DNA from: Chryseobacterium nepalense
Lineage (GTDB): Bacteria > Bacteroidota > Bacteroidia > Flavobacteriales > Weeksellaceae
Assembly: GCF_023195755.1 (NCBI RefSeq)
Contig: NZ_CP096203.1
Location: 930,001-994,000, forward strand
Direction: 5' to 3'
DNA: 64,000 nt
In this document: piece by piece, positions 27,930 through 37,574 of the stretch
How positions within the stretch are numbered: position 1 is the stretch's first letter
Layout of the letters: each line of letters starts with the position of its first letter
Position numbers and translations under genes: made by a program
Notes under the pieces: model-generated
Seen by the model: the letters and a program-made list of their open reading frames with translations, nothing else
Told to the model about the DNA's origin: nothing
The model's database searches: none

Positions 27930-30560
27930 TCAATTATTGAAACTTTGTCCAATTCCCATTAATCTTACTCTTTCCAACCATTCATAAATCATCGAAGAAT
28001 TATACTTTAGATTCCCATTTTCATCTTTTTCTTTTTCTAATGCTATTGCCATTAATGCAAACTCATTTTCCAAAGAAGTTGAGAAAATTCCTTGGTCATC
28101 AGTATTTATAGACACCGAAAGTTGGGGACAACTTTTTATTTTCTCATGATCTAATTCTAATCCTAAATTGAAGAACTTTGTAATTGGATGTTTTGCATAT
28201 CTTCTAAAAGTTCCAATTAAATAATTTGATGTCGGATTAGTTTCAATAGCAATGTTTTTGTTTTTTAGCTCATGCATCATATTAAATTGTACCGCTTCAA
28301 CTAACTCCATATAAGCATGAGAAATTTCAAACTGCTTTATTTGTAACCCCGCTTTTTTTATATTAGAATTAAAATGGTATTCCTTATACAATGCCTTTAT
28401 ATCAATATTATTTCTGATATTTTTATTTTTAGGATACTCTTCGTTAATGCGGCATCTTTCCCAATAAGTAAAGTTTGGTTTTTGATAAATATCATCATGG
28501 ATATTATTTAAATATAAATAAGGATCATCTCCTCTTAGTTTCCATGCATCAAAATAAATCGTATGGTGAATATATTTTTGTTCTAACAAACTTCCTTTAC
28601 CAAAATTTCCAGTGTATAACTCATAGAATAGATTTTCATACAATTTTTCAAGCCTATTTACTTCATTTCGGTGAATTCCAATACCAAATTTTCTAATCTT
28701 GGCTAACAACCAGACAATATTGTCCAAAACTATTTGCTTTGGTAACATTAATTTCAATTGCTTAAATTTATAATACTCTTTCACATCAATTCCCAAAGCT
28801 AAGGCATGTCCGATTCTATCTCCTTGAGTTAGGTTTAAAAATCTAATACATTCATCAATTGCTCTTAAGCCATCAACTAAATCATAAAAATCTTCTCCTG
28901 CATGATATGTTGCATATATCTTAGGTTCTTCCAACTTATCTTTCAAATGATTAAAATGTCCTTTTAACTTATGATTTTTTAAATACCGAAACCCTTGTGC
29001 AAATACTTCTGGACTTGCTTTGAACTCACTGGAAGCAGCATCTATTCCTCTAATCAAATCAGAAAGTTCAGAATAGCTTTCTCTAAGTTGGCTTATAGCT
29101 ATAGATTGTTTTTTCACTTCTAATCTCAGATCATGATGCCTACATAACACTTCCAGCGACAGATCGGAATATTTTATATTATCTGCTTTTTTAATGTAAT
29201 GTATCGTATAAAATATGTTATGCTTCTTTAAATCGAACTTATTATCATTATCACAAGATGATAAAGGAATCAATTGTTTTGATAGCACTACTTGATCATC
29301 CAATGCTTTGTTATACCCTTCTAAACTTGATTTTAATTTTATTACATTTTCTTTTGGGGCAATTCTTAGCTCAAAAGAACTAATTTCACTATGTGATTTA
29401 GTATCATGCACCGCTAAATTCATAAAAGCAGTATGATAAATAGAATTATCAGGCAAAAAAAATTCTTTACGATCTTGATATAGAGAAAAGTTACCAAATC
29501 CTACCTTATCATTAACTTGAATAAATTCAGCTCTGAATTGAGCTTTAATTAAAAGATAGGCATGAAATAAATAGATATACGATTGAAAACCTTTATCTCC
29601 TGCATAAATCAATCTAAAACAGTCATACAGAAGTTTTCTTTCTCCGTAGAAAACATATGATTTTTCAAGATTCTGTATATGTATGTTTTTAGGGATTGCA
29701 TAATCAATAACTTCTGTATTTCCTTTGAATTCAAATTGATGTCCTATGTCGTATCTTAAAACTTTAATATTATTTGAAATTTCATGTATATTTAATAATA
29801 AATCAAATGATTCAAAAGAATTACTTTCTTGAGAAAGATCAACTGTAAACTTTTTACCACGGTCAATTTTGTTAATCAATCTAAATAATTCATATCTAAT
29901 ATAAACTGCCTTATAAACAAGTATTTTAAGTTCTTTTTTTGAACCTTGCGAAGAATTAGATATTTTAGTTAATAGACTAATTTCTTTTTTTAGATCACCA
30001 AATGCTTTTTCAAAAGAAGTCGGATGATTCATTATATTAATCCAACTTAAATCAAAAACAGGTCCCGAACCTTTTAAATGAAAATGGTTTTCAGCCAACC
30101 CTTTTTTCAGCAATTGATGAAGTCTTTTATTATCAGAAAAAGCCGTCGCTCTCCATGAAAAAAAGTCTCTTTTACGTTGAGACCTATTATCTAAGCAGGC
30201 AAAAAAGGAAGTGGTAAGAATATCTTCCCCAATATAATAAGATAAATCTCTCCATTTAAGCAAATGTTCGTAGCCAACAAAAGGTTCTAAGTCATGCTCA
30301 ATTAAAACTTTGGAAGTAAAATGATTTAGAATGTGGAAATAATTTTTATTTTTTTCTTGATGAACATCGTGGAACCAATCCGAGTCTAGTTTATTATAGA
30401 CATTTTGGATTTCATCCACAGAATAATTAGAAAACGCTCTAAAACCTTTTTCTATGAAGCTATTTACATTTATATAATGACTTGAATCTATCTTTAATAA
30501 TATAAAGTCTGAACAATAATCTGTAAATAGCAAACGTATTGATTTACGCAGATTATCCAT
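27930..30560 (-). CDS. rdrB: RdrB-like adenosine deaminase of a RADAR defence system
   Basis: 876 aa. Adenosine-deaminase metal and catalytic motifs are spread over a large protein, as in RdrB: HxH at 159-161 (ENHFHLKGSG), the catalytic segment HAGE at 553-556, GDRIGHAL (His585), ETNPTSN, and the terminal metal/catalytic SINTDDQGIF (Asp821, Asp822). RdrB of characterised RADAR systems deaminates adenosine in RNA and/or ATP and dATP to inosine forms during phage infection, in a giant complex with RdrA. It overlaps rdrA by 8 nt, so translation is coupled. Strongly AT-rich compared with the flanks, suggesting transfer. The alternative, a stand-alone ADA-family enzyme, is unlikely given the partner. 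Confidence 0.87.
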   Translation of the reverse strand: MDNLRKSIRLLFTDYCSDFILLKIDSSHYINVNSFIEKGFRAFSNYSVDEIQNVYNKLDSDWFHDVHQEKNKNYFHILNHFTSKVLIEHDLEPFVGYEHLLKWRDLSYYIGEDILTTSFFACLDNRSQRKRDFFSWRATAFSDNKRLHQLLKKGLAENHFHLKGSGPVFDLSWINIMNHPTSFEKAFGDLKKEISLLTKISNSSQGSKKELKILVYKAVYIRYELFRLINKIDRGKKFTVDLSQESNSFESFDLLLNIHEISNNIKVLRYDIGHQFEFKGNTEVIDYAIPKNIHIQNLEKSYVFYGERKLLYDCFRLIYAGDKGFQSYIYLFHAYLLIKAQFRAEFIQVNDKVGFGNFSLYQDRKEFFLPDNSIYHTAFMNLAVHDTKSHSEISSFELRIAPKENVIKLKSSLEGYNKALDDQVVLSKQLIPLSSCDNDNKFDLKKHNIFYTIHYIKKADNIKYSDLSLEVLCRHHDLRLEVKKQSIAISQLRESYSELSDLIRGIDAASSEFKASPEVFAQGFRYLKNHKLKGHFNHLKDKLEEPKIYATYHAGEDFYDLVDGLRAIDECIRFLNLTQGDRIGHALALGIDVKEYYKFKQLKLMLPKQIVLDNIVWLLAKIRKFGIGIHRNEVNRLEKLYENLFYELYTGNFGKGSLLEQKYIHHTIYFDAWKLRGDDPYLYLNNIHDDIYQKPNFTYWERCRINEEYPKNKNIRNNIDIKALYKEYHFNSNIKKAGLQIKQFEISHAYMELVEAVQFNMMHELKNKNIAIETNPTSNYLIGTFRRYAKHPITKFFNLGLELDHEKIKSCPQLSVSINTDDQGIFSTSLENEFALMAIALEKEKDENGNLKYNSSMIYEWLERVRLMGIGQSFNN

Positions 30561-32961
30561 TTACAAAATCATTTAAATTTTCTACAAATTCATTAAAGGT
30601 TTTTATCGTCTCTTCAGAGCTCATATTACTTCCTAACTTATTATAAAAATTTTCAATAAGCTTTATGAGTGATGATTCCGAATCAATTGCTTTAATTCTA
30701 GTTTTAAAATTTGTTAGTACGGTCTTATTAAATAAGTCTTTCTTTAAATAATTATTTACAATTTTATTTAAATCGCTTTTTCTACTTTTGCTTTTATCTT
30801 GTTTTGAAGATTCATACATTTCATTTACAAGTCTTTTTGCAGTACTGTTTGAAGAATTTATCTCATTCTGCCAAATTCTAAAAAGTGGAAAATTTCTATA
30901 TGAATCAATAATACTCTCAGTTATAAAATATTTATACTTGTTTTTTAGATTTTCTAATGTATTAATTCCGCCACGATATAAATAAATAAAAATAACGCTA
31001 AAATAATCATCTGGCAACTTATCTCTATAGTTAAAAGAATAATTACTAATACCATCTATAAACTCTTGTGCAAAGAAAGGATCATTTAATTTAGATAAAA
31101 AAATCTCATCATAATTTATTATTCTTTCATAGAGAAAACCATTCTCAATATGTCCAAGTTCGAAGTAGTCTCTAATTTCCAAGTAATTTGTAAAAATTGA
31201 AAAAGGATTTAAAATACCTTGATTAAAACTTTCAAAAAATCTAAAAAAATAATTAATATTTGAATTTCTAAAGTTGTTATCTGGATCACCATAAATATGT
31301 ATTAAAGAATAAACTAAAAAGATGGATTCTTCATGAGGTTTAAATGATGAAAGTTTGCTTTCGATATTAAACTTTACCCAATCCCTTCTAATACTATATT
31401 CCCTTGGTAGCTTCAGCTCATATCCATTATACAAAAATCTATTTGTCTTTTTTAAGATATCATTGCTAGCAACTAGAAGTGAAATAAATAGTTTTGTATA
31501 GTCTAAAAACTTCAACGCTTGTGTGTCAATTATTCTTATTCTCTTTTCAATATTTTCAAATAGCGAAATTAAATCACCAATTAATAAATTATTTGGATTT
31601 GTAGTATTGATTAAACTAATTAATCTGGGATCAAGATATTCTTTAAACTTATCAATTAAGAATTGTTCAATAATTAATAATGCTGTATTTTCATTTGTTT
31701 CTATTCCAAGGAATAACTTCGAGTGCTCCTTGTCAATTTCATTGTAACTCTTTAATAGAATGTATTTTTTAAATTCATTAAAGTCTCCTTTTTCAACATT
31801 TTGAATTAGTTCTTTGATTTCTCTAAGAGTCTTAGGGATTACAAGATTTTGCCTAAAACTATAAATGTTTACAAATATGTTCAAATTAAAGTTTATATAG
31901 AAGATTAAAAAATCATGCAAACTGTTATATTTATTTAATTCATATTTTTGATCTTTATAACCATATTTTTTAATAATAATTGATGTAATTTTATTAGAGT
32001 CATTTTTAACTGTAAAGCTAGGAATCTCAATCATTCTACTTATTGGCAACAACTTTTCAATATATTTTCCAGTTCTGGTTTTTACAGTATCAAAATTTAC
32101 ATTTCTTAAATTGAGCTCATTAATAAATTCATTATTAATGCTGTCGAATAGCTGATTTTTATTTAAAGAAATTAGGACTATGATATTTGGTAGAATCAAA
32201 TATTGTCTAATATCTTCTAACATAGAATACGTATTTGAAAAACTTAAATCGAAATCATCAATTGTTATAATTAAAAAATCTTTTTTACCTTCAAAAACAC
32301 CTAAATATGTGGTAACTAAATCCTTAAAACCATTTTTCAAATTACTACTTGTAGCCAACTTACTTAGAACTTCAATAGAATCTTTTCTATAAAAGTCTTT
32401 CCTATCAGAATTTATTATTTGTAAGTTATGAAAAACATTGTTAAAATGTTTAATTAAATTTCGTCTGTCATCATCATTTATTATACATTTTTTTTCTTGT
32501 ATATTAATTTGAAACTTTTGAAACATTTTAGCCAAAATCATTTCAAATAGACTTTCTCCTCTAAATAAAGAAGGATCAATAATGTCTATTTCAGCAAATG
32601 ATTTGGTTTTTAAAAACAAACTATCAACAACTATACTGTTATCAGACATTTCATAGGTAGTATTACTTATATCAAAGAACATTTTATGATCATGTGAATC
32701 CTTTTCAATTAATGCATCTCTAAAAGAAATCATAGAGGACGATTTACCTTTTCCCCTTTCACCTGTGAAAGAAATTATATTATTAAAATCATCATATTTC
32801 GAATATTTATTTTTTTCCGAATTCCGTGCAATGTCAATTATGTTTTTTAAGGCATGTTTATAAACCTCTTTAAAAATTGAATCTTCAAATTGATTTCCTT
32901 TTTCAATTTTTATCTTGTATTCCTCATTTAGATTAATTTCTAAAACAGTCTTATCACTCAT
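30553..32961 (-). CDS. rdrA: RdrA-like AAA ATPase of a RADAR defence system
   Basis: 802 aa. Walker A GERGKGKS at residues 67-74, Walker B ITIDDFD with Asp235 and Asp236, and a following sensor-like IIVLISLNKNQL. The rest is helical, rich in Ile, Asn and Lys, with no recognised effector. RdrA forms an ATPase ring that docks on RdrB and is needed for the defence phenotype. The size, gene order (ATPase before deaminase) and 8-nt overlap all fit. No Csx27 or SLATT membrane accessory gene is seen; instead two other genes sit upstream. Cytoplasmic. The same AT-rich composition as its neighbours supports a single acquired block. Confidence 0.85.
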   Translation of the reverse strand: MSDKTVLEINLNEEYKIKIEKGNQFEDSIFKEVYKHALKNIIDIARNSEKNKYSKYDDFNNIISFTGERGKGKSSSMISFRDALIEKDSHDHKMFFDISNTTYEMSDNSIVVDSLFLKTKSFAEIDIIDPSLFRGESLFEMILAKMFQKFQINIQEKKCIINDDDRRNLIKHFNNVFHNLQIINSDRKDFYRKDSIEVLSKLATSSNLKNGFKDLVTTYLGVFEGKKDFLIITIDDFDLSFSNTYSMLEDIRQYLILPNIIVLISLNKNQLFDSINNEFINELNLRNVNFDTVKTRTGKYIEKLLPISRMIEIPSFTVKNDSNKITSIIIKKYGYKDQKYELNKYNSLHDFLIFYINFNLNIFVNIYSFRQNLVIPKTLREIKELIQNVEKGDFNEFKKYILLKSYNEIDKEHSKLFLGIETNENTALLIIEQFLIDKFKEYLDPRLISLINTTNPNNLLIGDLISLFENIEKRIRIIDTQALKFLDYTKLFISLLVASNDILKKTNRFLYNGYELKLPREYSIRRDWVKFNIESKLSSFKPHEESIFLVYSLIHIYGDPDNNFRNSNINYFFRFFESFNQGILNPFSIFTNYLEIRDYFELGHIENGFLYERIINYDEIFLSKLNDPFFAQEFIDGISNYSFNYRDKLPDDYFSVIFIYLYRGGINTLENLKNKYKYFITESIIDSYRNFPLFRIWQNEINSSNSTAKRLVNEMYESSKQDKSKSRKSDLNKIVNNYLKKDLFNKTVLTNFKTRIKAIDSESSLIKLIENFYNKLGSNMSSEETIKTFNEFVENLNDFVNG

Positions 32962-32999
32962 ATTTATTAGTTTTCTATTGGTTATTTTTAGTAATATAA

Positions 33000-35171
33000 T
33001 TATTGGATAACTTTCACAAACACCCCAATCACTTTAAAATTCATTGTTTCTTCGTCCCTTAAAACAATTGGCTCATAAGATTTTGTAGATAAGGGTTTCA
33101 AGATAATCTCTTCATGATGCCATCCTTCTTCATCGGTTACTTTTTTACTTGAATATTCTTTTATAGTGTAATGAGCTCCGGTTTCACTATCAAAAATCTC
33201 ACTACCTTCAACTAAAGTGATCAAACCATTTCTGCTTCCGCCAATATATTTGTTAAACAGGCAGAAACTACCATTCGGAATTACTTTATTCATTGATTCT
33301 CCCACCACTTTACAGATAAAATAATTTTGAGGTGAAATTAAATCCGGAACTTCAATAAATTTTAAATCTCCTACCATTTGAAAATCAGAAAAATTACCGG
33401 CAGCGATTTCTAAATCATAAAAAGGAACAGTATGTTCATTAGGCTCATCTAAAATTTTTAATAATTTTTCTTGTTTAGTTTTTTCCTGATATATCGGAAT
33501 GAATTGAGAAAAATACTTGCGTAAATTAAGATTACAAACATAGATATATGTCCCCTCAATTCCTCTTAGCAAAATCGTTTTGTAGATATTAATAACAAAA
33601 TCTAACAAAACCTTAGAATCTTTAATGGAGTTTTTTCCATTTTTATCTTTGTATCTATCTTTATAAACTATGAATTCCCGATTTTCAAAATCATAATCAA
33701 GCTCAGGTCCGATAATAACCCCTGCGTAATTGAGATCATAACCCTGTGTTGTATGGATACATCCTACTTCATTTATGGCATTGGTAGAATTGACCCAATC
33801 TTTATCAGTACTGTTCCACTGCAAAAAAGTATCCTCTATAACAATATCAAACTTGGATTTATCATTTTTAGAAATCCATTCCCAAGCAAAACCAGCAACC
33901 ATTCTTGATAACTTTTCCTCTTTTTCTTTTAACTGTATTTGATGCACCATTTCATTAAGATTATCAAATAGTTTAAGATCATAAAAGCCAATATTGATTT
34001 TTGGTATAATACTATTTATATTTTCATCAAATAACTGATGAATTAGCTTAACATAATTATTTCCACCTTTTACCCGAAATTGGGTTAATAGTTTTTCATT
34101 TCTTGTCGTTGGAAGATTTTTTAGATCATAAAAACTTTCTTTTGTTACGTCAGAAGGCTTAATAGACTGGAACTGGTCATAAAAAATTATGGACTTTTTA
34201 CTTTGTAATTGTACCCAGTCTAATTCCGAAGAAGTATTTTTATCAAGACCTAAAGCTTCAGAATTCTTATCAAAAGTTCCAAAATAGGAGCCTAAATTCA
34301 CTCTTCTTCGCAAACGATGACCTTCATCTACAATTAGCAAATCATATTTTTGCTTTACAATTTCGGAAGGTCCAATGACCATTTTACTTGAGAGCCCTTT
34401 TATATTTTTAAAGACATTAGAAATAGTCTGGCGAAAAGAAGCCATGGGAATGACAAGAGCCATGCTTAACTCGCCATATTTTTGTTTTACCAATTCTAAT
34501 AAATGAAAAATATCTTTATCATTTTCATCAAAATCTGATTCATTAAAATCATCCAGATTTGTTTTTAAAAGTTTAAATAAGAAAATAGCTAAAATAGATT
34601 TACCCGTTCCCGCACCTCCTTGTATAAGACTAACTTTTGCATTATCATCAAGAAGGCAATTCAGAATCATTCTAAGTCCCTTTATCTGTTCCCTTGATAA
34701 AGATTTATAAGGTGAATATTTGAATAAATCAGAATTATCAATATCGTGAAGATAATGTCTAGCAATACCTAAGGTTTTTAATTCCCCCCAAATGTTCTTA
34801 AACAATTCCCAATAGATTTCTTTTTGCTGATAATATTGATGATTGGAAATACCTAGATTACCATTTTGCAGAGAATACGTTCCATCTGCAGAAATATATT
34901 TAATAAGATTTGATTCAATATCTAAAGTTGCAGATTTATTAAACTTATCACTTAAAATTAAATTGACCGTATTTAATCTCTGCTTTCTTTCACTTTTAGA
35001 ATGTGTTTTTAATCTGCTGAGAACATCTGTTGTTTCACCTACATAAGCCTCTTTAGTTTTATTCTCTTCTAAAAAATAGACGAGTGGCCAGTTAAGAAAA
35101 TCTCTATGATTATCAATTATTTCAGATTCCAGATTATTGTCAAAAGGATATTGTCGAATAGAAAAGTTCAT
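33000..35171 (-). CDS. GIY-YIG nuclease / Schlafen-group-3 (DUF2075) helicase / S24 peptidase fusion
   Basis: 723 aa, three modules. Residues about 28-95: GIY-YIG-like domain (PLVYFLEENKTKEAYVGET, then LSRLKTH). Residues about 155-560: superfamily 1 helicase of the DUF2075 / Schlafen group 3 type, with Walker A GGAGTGKS (185-192), Walker B LLIVDEGH (278-285) and a late motif GCIHTTQGYDLNYAGV. Residues about 615-723: LexA/S24-like fold with VGESMNKVIPNG (Ser626) and HYTIKEY (Lys671) in place of the Ser-Lys dyad. It lies 15 nt after the MazG-like gene and 38 nt before rdrA. The domain set suggests a nucleic-acid sensor or effector whose activity may be released by self-cleavage. Function in defence is inferred. 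Confidence 0.85.
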   Translation of the reverse strand: MNFSIRQYPFDNNLESEIIDNHRDFLNWPLVYFLEENKTKEAYVGETTDVLSRLKTHSKSERKQRLNTVNLILSDKFNKSATLDIESNLIKYISADGTYSLQNGNLGISNHQYYQQKEIYWELFKNIWGELKTLGIARHYLHDIDNSDLFKYSPYKSLSREQIKGLRMILNCLLDDNAKVSLIQGGAGTGKSILAIFLFKLLKTNLDDFNESDFDENDKDIFHLLELVKQKYGELSMALVIPMASFRQTISNVFKNIKGLSSKMVIGPSEIVKQKYDLLIVDEGHRLRRRVNLGSYFGTFDKNSEALGLDKNTSSELDWVQLQSKKSIIFYDQFQSIKPSDVTKESFYDLKNLPTTRNEKLLTQFRVKGGNNYVKLIHQLFDENINSIIPKINIGFYDLKLFDNLNEMVHQIQLKEKEEKLSRMVAGFAWEWISKNDKSKFDIVIEDTFLQWNSTDKDWVNSTNAINEVGCIHTTQGYDLNYAGVIIGPELDYDFENREFIVYKDRYKDKNGKNSIKDSKVLLDFVINIYKTILLRGIEGTYIYVCNLNLRKYFSQFIPIYQEKTKQEKLLKILDEPNEHTVPFYDLEIAAGNFSDFQMVGDLKFIEVPDLISPQNYFICKVVGESMNKVIPNGSFCLFNKYIGGSRNGLITLVEGSEIFDSETGAHYTIKEYSSKKVTDEEGWHHEEIILKPLSTKSYEPIVLRDEETMNFKVIGVFVKVIQ

Positions 35172-35186
35172 AAATTAATATTAATT

Positions 35187-35516
35187 CTACAATTCATTAT
35201 ATTTTGTTGCATTACCTCTTGATTTATCAACCGGATATTTTTCTGCATTTTTTCTAATTTTATCTAAAATAATTTCGTGAATATCTAAGTCATGCTTATT
35301 GGCTAAAAGTAAGGCATACATCAGAACATCAGCTAATTCTTCTTTAAGCTTATCAATATTAAAATCTTCATTTTCTTTCCATAAGAATAATTCTAAAAGT
35401 TCTGAAGCCTCAACAGATAAGGCAACAGCCAGATCTTTCGAGTTATGAAATTGTTCCCAATCCCTTTCATTCCTGAATTTTATTATTTCGTTTATAAGCG
35501 TGGTCATATTTTCCAT
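35187..35516 (-). CDS. MazG-like nucleotide pyrophosphohydrolase
   Basis: 109 aa from MENMTTLINEIIKFRNERDW; an in-frame ATG at 35534 adds six residues. All-alpha NTP pyrophosphatase pattern: RDWEQFHNSKDLAVALSVEA, then S-E-L-L-E and KEELADVLMYALLLA, which supply the metal-binding E-x-x-E and E-x-x-D. Family enzymes hydrolyse (d)NTPs, often non-canonical ones, to monophosphates. First gene of the defence operon, 15 nt before the helicase fusion. Confidence 0.88.
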   Translation of the reverse strand: MENMTTLINEIIKFRNERDWEQFHNSKDLAVALSVEASELLELFLWKENEDFNIDKLKEELADVLMYALLLANKHDLDIHEIILDKIRKNAEKYPVDKSRGNATKYNEL

Positions 35517-35534
35517 AATTTCTAACTTTATCAA

Positions 35535-35579
35535 AGTTTAGACTATTAAAACTAAACTCCCTTAATATGATCAAAGATA
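35535..35579 (-). promoter_or_regulatory. Defence operon promoter with adjacent dyad
   Basis: Minus-strand TATCTTTG at 35572-35579 fits the -7 box. Between it and the start codon lies a perfect 7-bp inverted repeat AGTTTAG / CTAAACT (35535-35541, 35552-35558) that could be an operator. From 35580 to 35993 there is AT-rich DNA with no gene I can support. Confidence 0.5.
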
Positions 35580-35993
35580 TTAATAGCTTTTCACTCTTTA
35601 AAGTATTTACAGTACTATTTGCAATCAATAGAATAGTAAATTATACATTGAAGGTCTACATTAAGTTAATATTTTCGTAAAAATTGAATTATAGAATTGC
35701 AGCAACGCATTCTGCTCGGTAAGAACAATTTTCATGGTAAAAGTTTTTTTCAAATATAAATAAAAAAACAAAATCATTATTTACTGAAAACCGTAAAGAC
35801 ATTATGATTTGCTCAACAATATTACAGTGACATACGATGATCAGGACACAATCCGTACAAACACCTACCCCTCATTTTGGTCATTTTCACGGATTCGCAA
35901 ATCGCAATTTGTCCCGAACTTTACTCTGTTATTTAAAAATAAATAATCAGCATTCATTCAACAAAAACAATCAACCAAAAACAAAAATACATC

Positions 35994-37328
35994 ATGACAA
36001 ATCCAACATTAGATGCTTATCAGCAGATATTCGGGATGGCCTGCCTTGTGGGTCGTTCCTCAGGGTACAAGGGTACCGCGAGTGAATTACAGCAACAGCT
36101 GCAGTACGATCTTTCTTTCTACCTGAATAATGTTCCGCCGGTAACCATTCTGGGACAGACCGGTCCTTCTACCGCCGATGCTTCGGTTACGCCGGTGCTG
36201 GGCAGCTGGAACCTGGTTTGGGGACCTGCCCTATTGCAGGAGAACAACGATGATGTTTCCGATAATGCCGTATTTGTAGCGCAGTGTGATGCCGTGGCAT
36301 TTCCGGGCGGACCTGTAATGCCAACCTACGTCGTAGCCATTGCCGCCACCAACCCCGATTCCTTATACGATTGGGAATCTGAAGATTTTTCCGTTTCACA
36401 GGTGGTCAATTGGAGTACGTATAATCCATCCAGTTTCAGTCCGTCTGATTACAACGGTACCGATCCCTATATTTCACTCGGAACCGCTACGGGAATCAGC
36501 AATCTTCTGGGATTGACGACTGTAGAAACTGCCGCAGCTCCGGGAACTACGCTTGAGCAATTCTTAAGCAGTGTGCAGCTTTCCGAAAATACTGCTGTAA
36601 TTTTCTGCGGCCACAGCCTTGCGGGAGCCCTCTCTCCTACTTTGGCGCTGTATCTTACGGAACAGAAAAAGCTGGAGGCTTTTGATCTTACGCTGGTTTA
36701 TCCTACTGCGGGAGCTACTCCGGGAGAAACCAATTTTGCCAACCTTTTCAACAGTACATTTCCTGCATTGCCATCCGGCTGGGAAAAGCAATCGCTTCCT
36801 TACCAAAGCTGGAATACGATGCACTGGAATGACCTGGATGTCGTACCTCACGCATGGCAGAAACAGGATCTGCAACAGATAGCCGATCTTTACGGCCCAT
36901 CACCTAACTTCTGGACTGCAGCCTCACTACAGGCACTTCAGGCTTACGCAATCGTAGATTCTACACAGTCGGGTGCCGTGTATACCCGGATTCAAAACAG
37001 TTCGCTGCCCGGAACGCTTCAGCATTCCATGGGAAATTCGGCAATTAATGTTCCTCCAAAATCAATACAGGATTTTGTAGAACAGCTGTTCATCCAGCAT
37101 GTTGAAATGTATTCCGGTATTCCGGCCAACGGTTCAAATCCTGAAGTGACCGGACTGATCCTTCCGCAGCCTTTGCCACCAACACCATCATCCTACGCCA
37201 AAACAGTACCTGGTATTTTTCCCGTAACCGAAGCCGAAATGATTGCAAGAATCATTTCCCAGATCATCGGCTGGATTTCCAAGCATGCCTTATCAGACAT
37301 GAAATCCGCAGTGAAAGAAGAAAAATAA
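35994..37328 (+). CDS. Lipase class 3-like alpha/beta hydrolase
   Basis: 444 aa. Nucleophile elbow CGHSLAG (about residues 204-210) followed by ALSPTLALYL, and the class 3 lipase pattern WNDLDVVPHAW (N-x-x-D-x-V-P) near residue 280, which carries the catalytic Asp region. No signal peptide: the N-terminus MTNPTLDAYQQIFGMACLVG is not cleavable-looking. Natural substrate unknown. The gene is GC-richer than the adjacent defence operon and ends at its own terminator. Confidence 0.8.
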   Translation: MTNPTLDAYQQIFGMACLVGRSSGYKGTASELQQQLQYDLSFYLNNVPPVTILGQTGPSTADASVTPVLGSWNLVWGPALLQENNDDVSDNAVFVAQCDAVAFPGGPVMPTYVVAIAATNPDSLYDWESEDFSVSQVVNWSTYNPSSFSPSDYNGTDPYISLGTATGISNLLGLTTVETAAAPGTTLEQFLSSVQLSENTAVIFCGHSLAGALSPTLALYLTEQKKLEAFDLTLVYPTAGATPGETNFANLFNSTFPALPSGWEKQSLPYQSWNTMHWNDLDVVPHAWQKQDLQQIADLYGPSPNFWTAASLQALQAYAIVDSTQSGAVYTRIQNSSLPGTLQHSMGNSAINVPPKSIQDFVEQLFIQHVEMYSGIPANGSNPEVTGLILPQPLPPTPSSYAKTVPGIFPVTEAEMIARIISQIIGWISKHALSDMKSAVKEEK

Positions 37329-37351
37329 CGCCGATATATTGATTTCATATA

Positions 37352-37390
37352 AAAGCCACCTGTTATAGATTTCCTGTAACGGGTGGCTTT
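37352..37390 (+). terminator. Lipase gene terminator
   Basis: AAAGCCACCTGTTA and TAACGGGTGGCTTT arms with one mismatch, T-rich end. Its AGCCACC/GGTGGCT core resembles the palindromic repeats that follow, suggesting shared origin. Confidence 0.75.
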
Positions 37391-37402
37391 GCTTTGGTAC
37401 TC

Positions 37403-37574
37403 TGCCTTCGAGAGCCTCAGGCATCGTTCAGTATAACTATTAGATAACAACAATGTATCAAAGGTGGCTGAGGCTCTCGAAGCCACCTCTCCTACAGAAC
37501 TTCAGGCATCGTTCCTGTACAATTCTTATAAAACACAAATACTCCAAAGGTGGCTGAGGCTCTCGAAGCCACCT
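37403..37574. repeat. Palindromic repeat array 1 (downstream side of the GIY-YIG gene)
   Basis: Contains a TGCCT-loop-AGGCA palindrome (37403-37423), then two AGGTGGCT-GAGGCTCTCGA-AGCCACCT palindromes (37462-37488 and 37548-37574) 86 nt apart. Linkers include AGGCATCGTTC. The last palindrome ends on the first base of the GIY-YIG stop triplet (plus strand numbering), so it is also that gene's 3' hairpin. Confidence 0.92.

Noticed and set aside
35535..35993. Search for an integrase or attachment site at the edge of the AT-rich defence block
   Set aside because: No integrase, tRNA or flanking direct repeat was visible by eye, so no mobile-element boundary is claimed.
37193..37486. Minus-strand frame beginning MASRASATFDTLLLSNS
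   Set aside because: It starts inside the palindromic repeat and runs antisense to the end of the lipase-like gene. The same artefact N-terminus extends the GIY-YIG frame to 38002.
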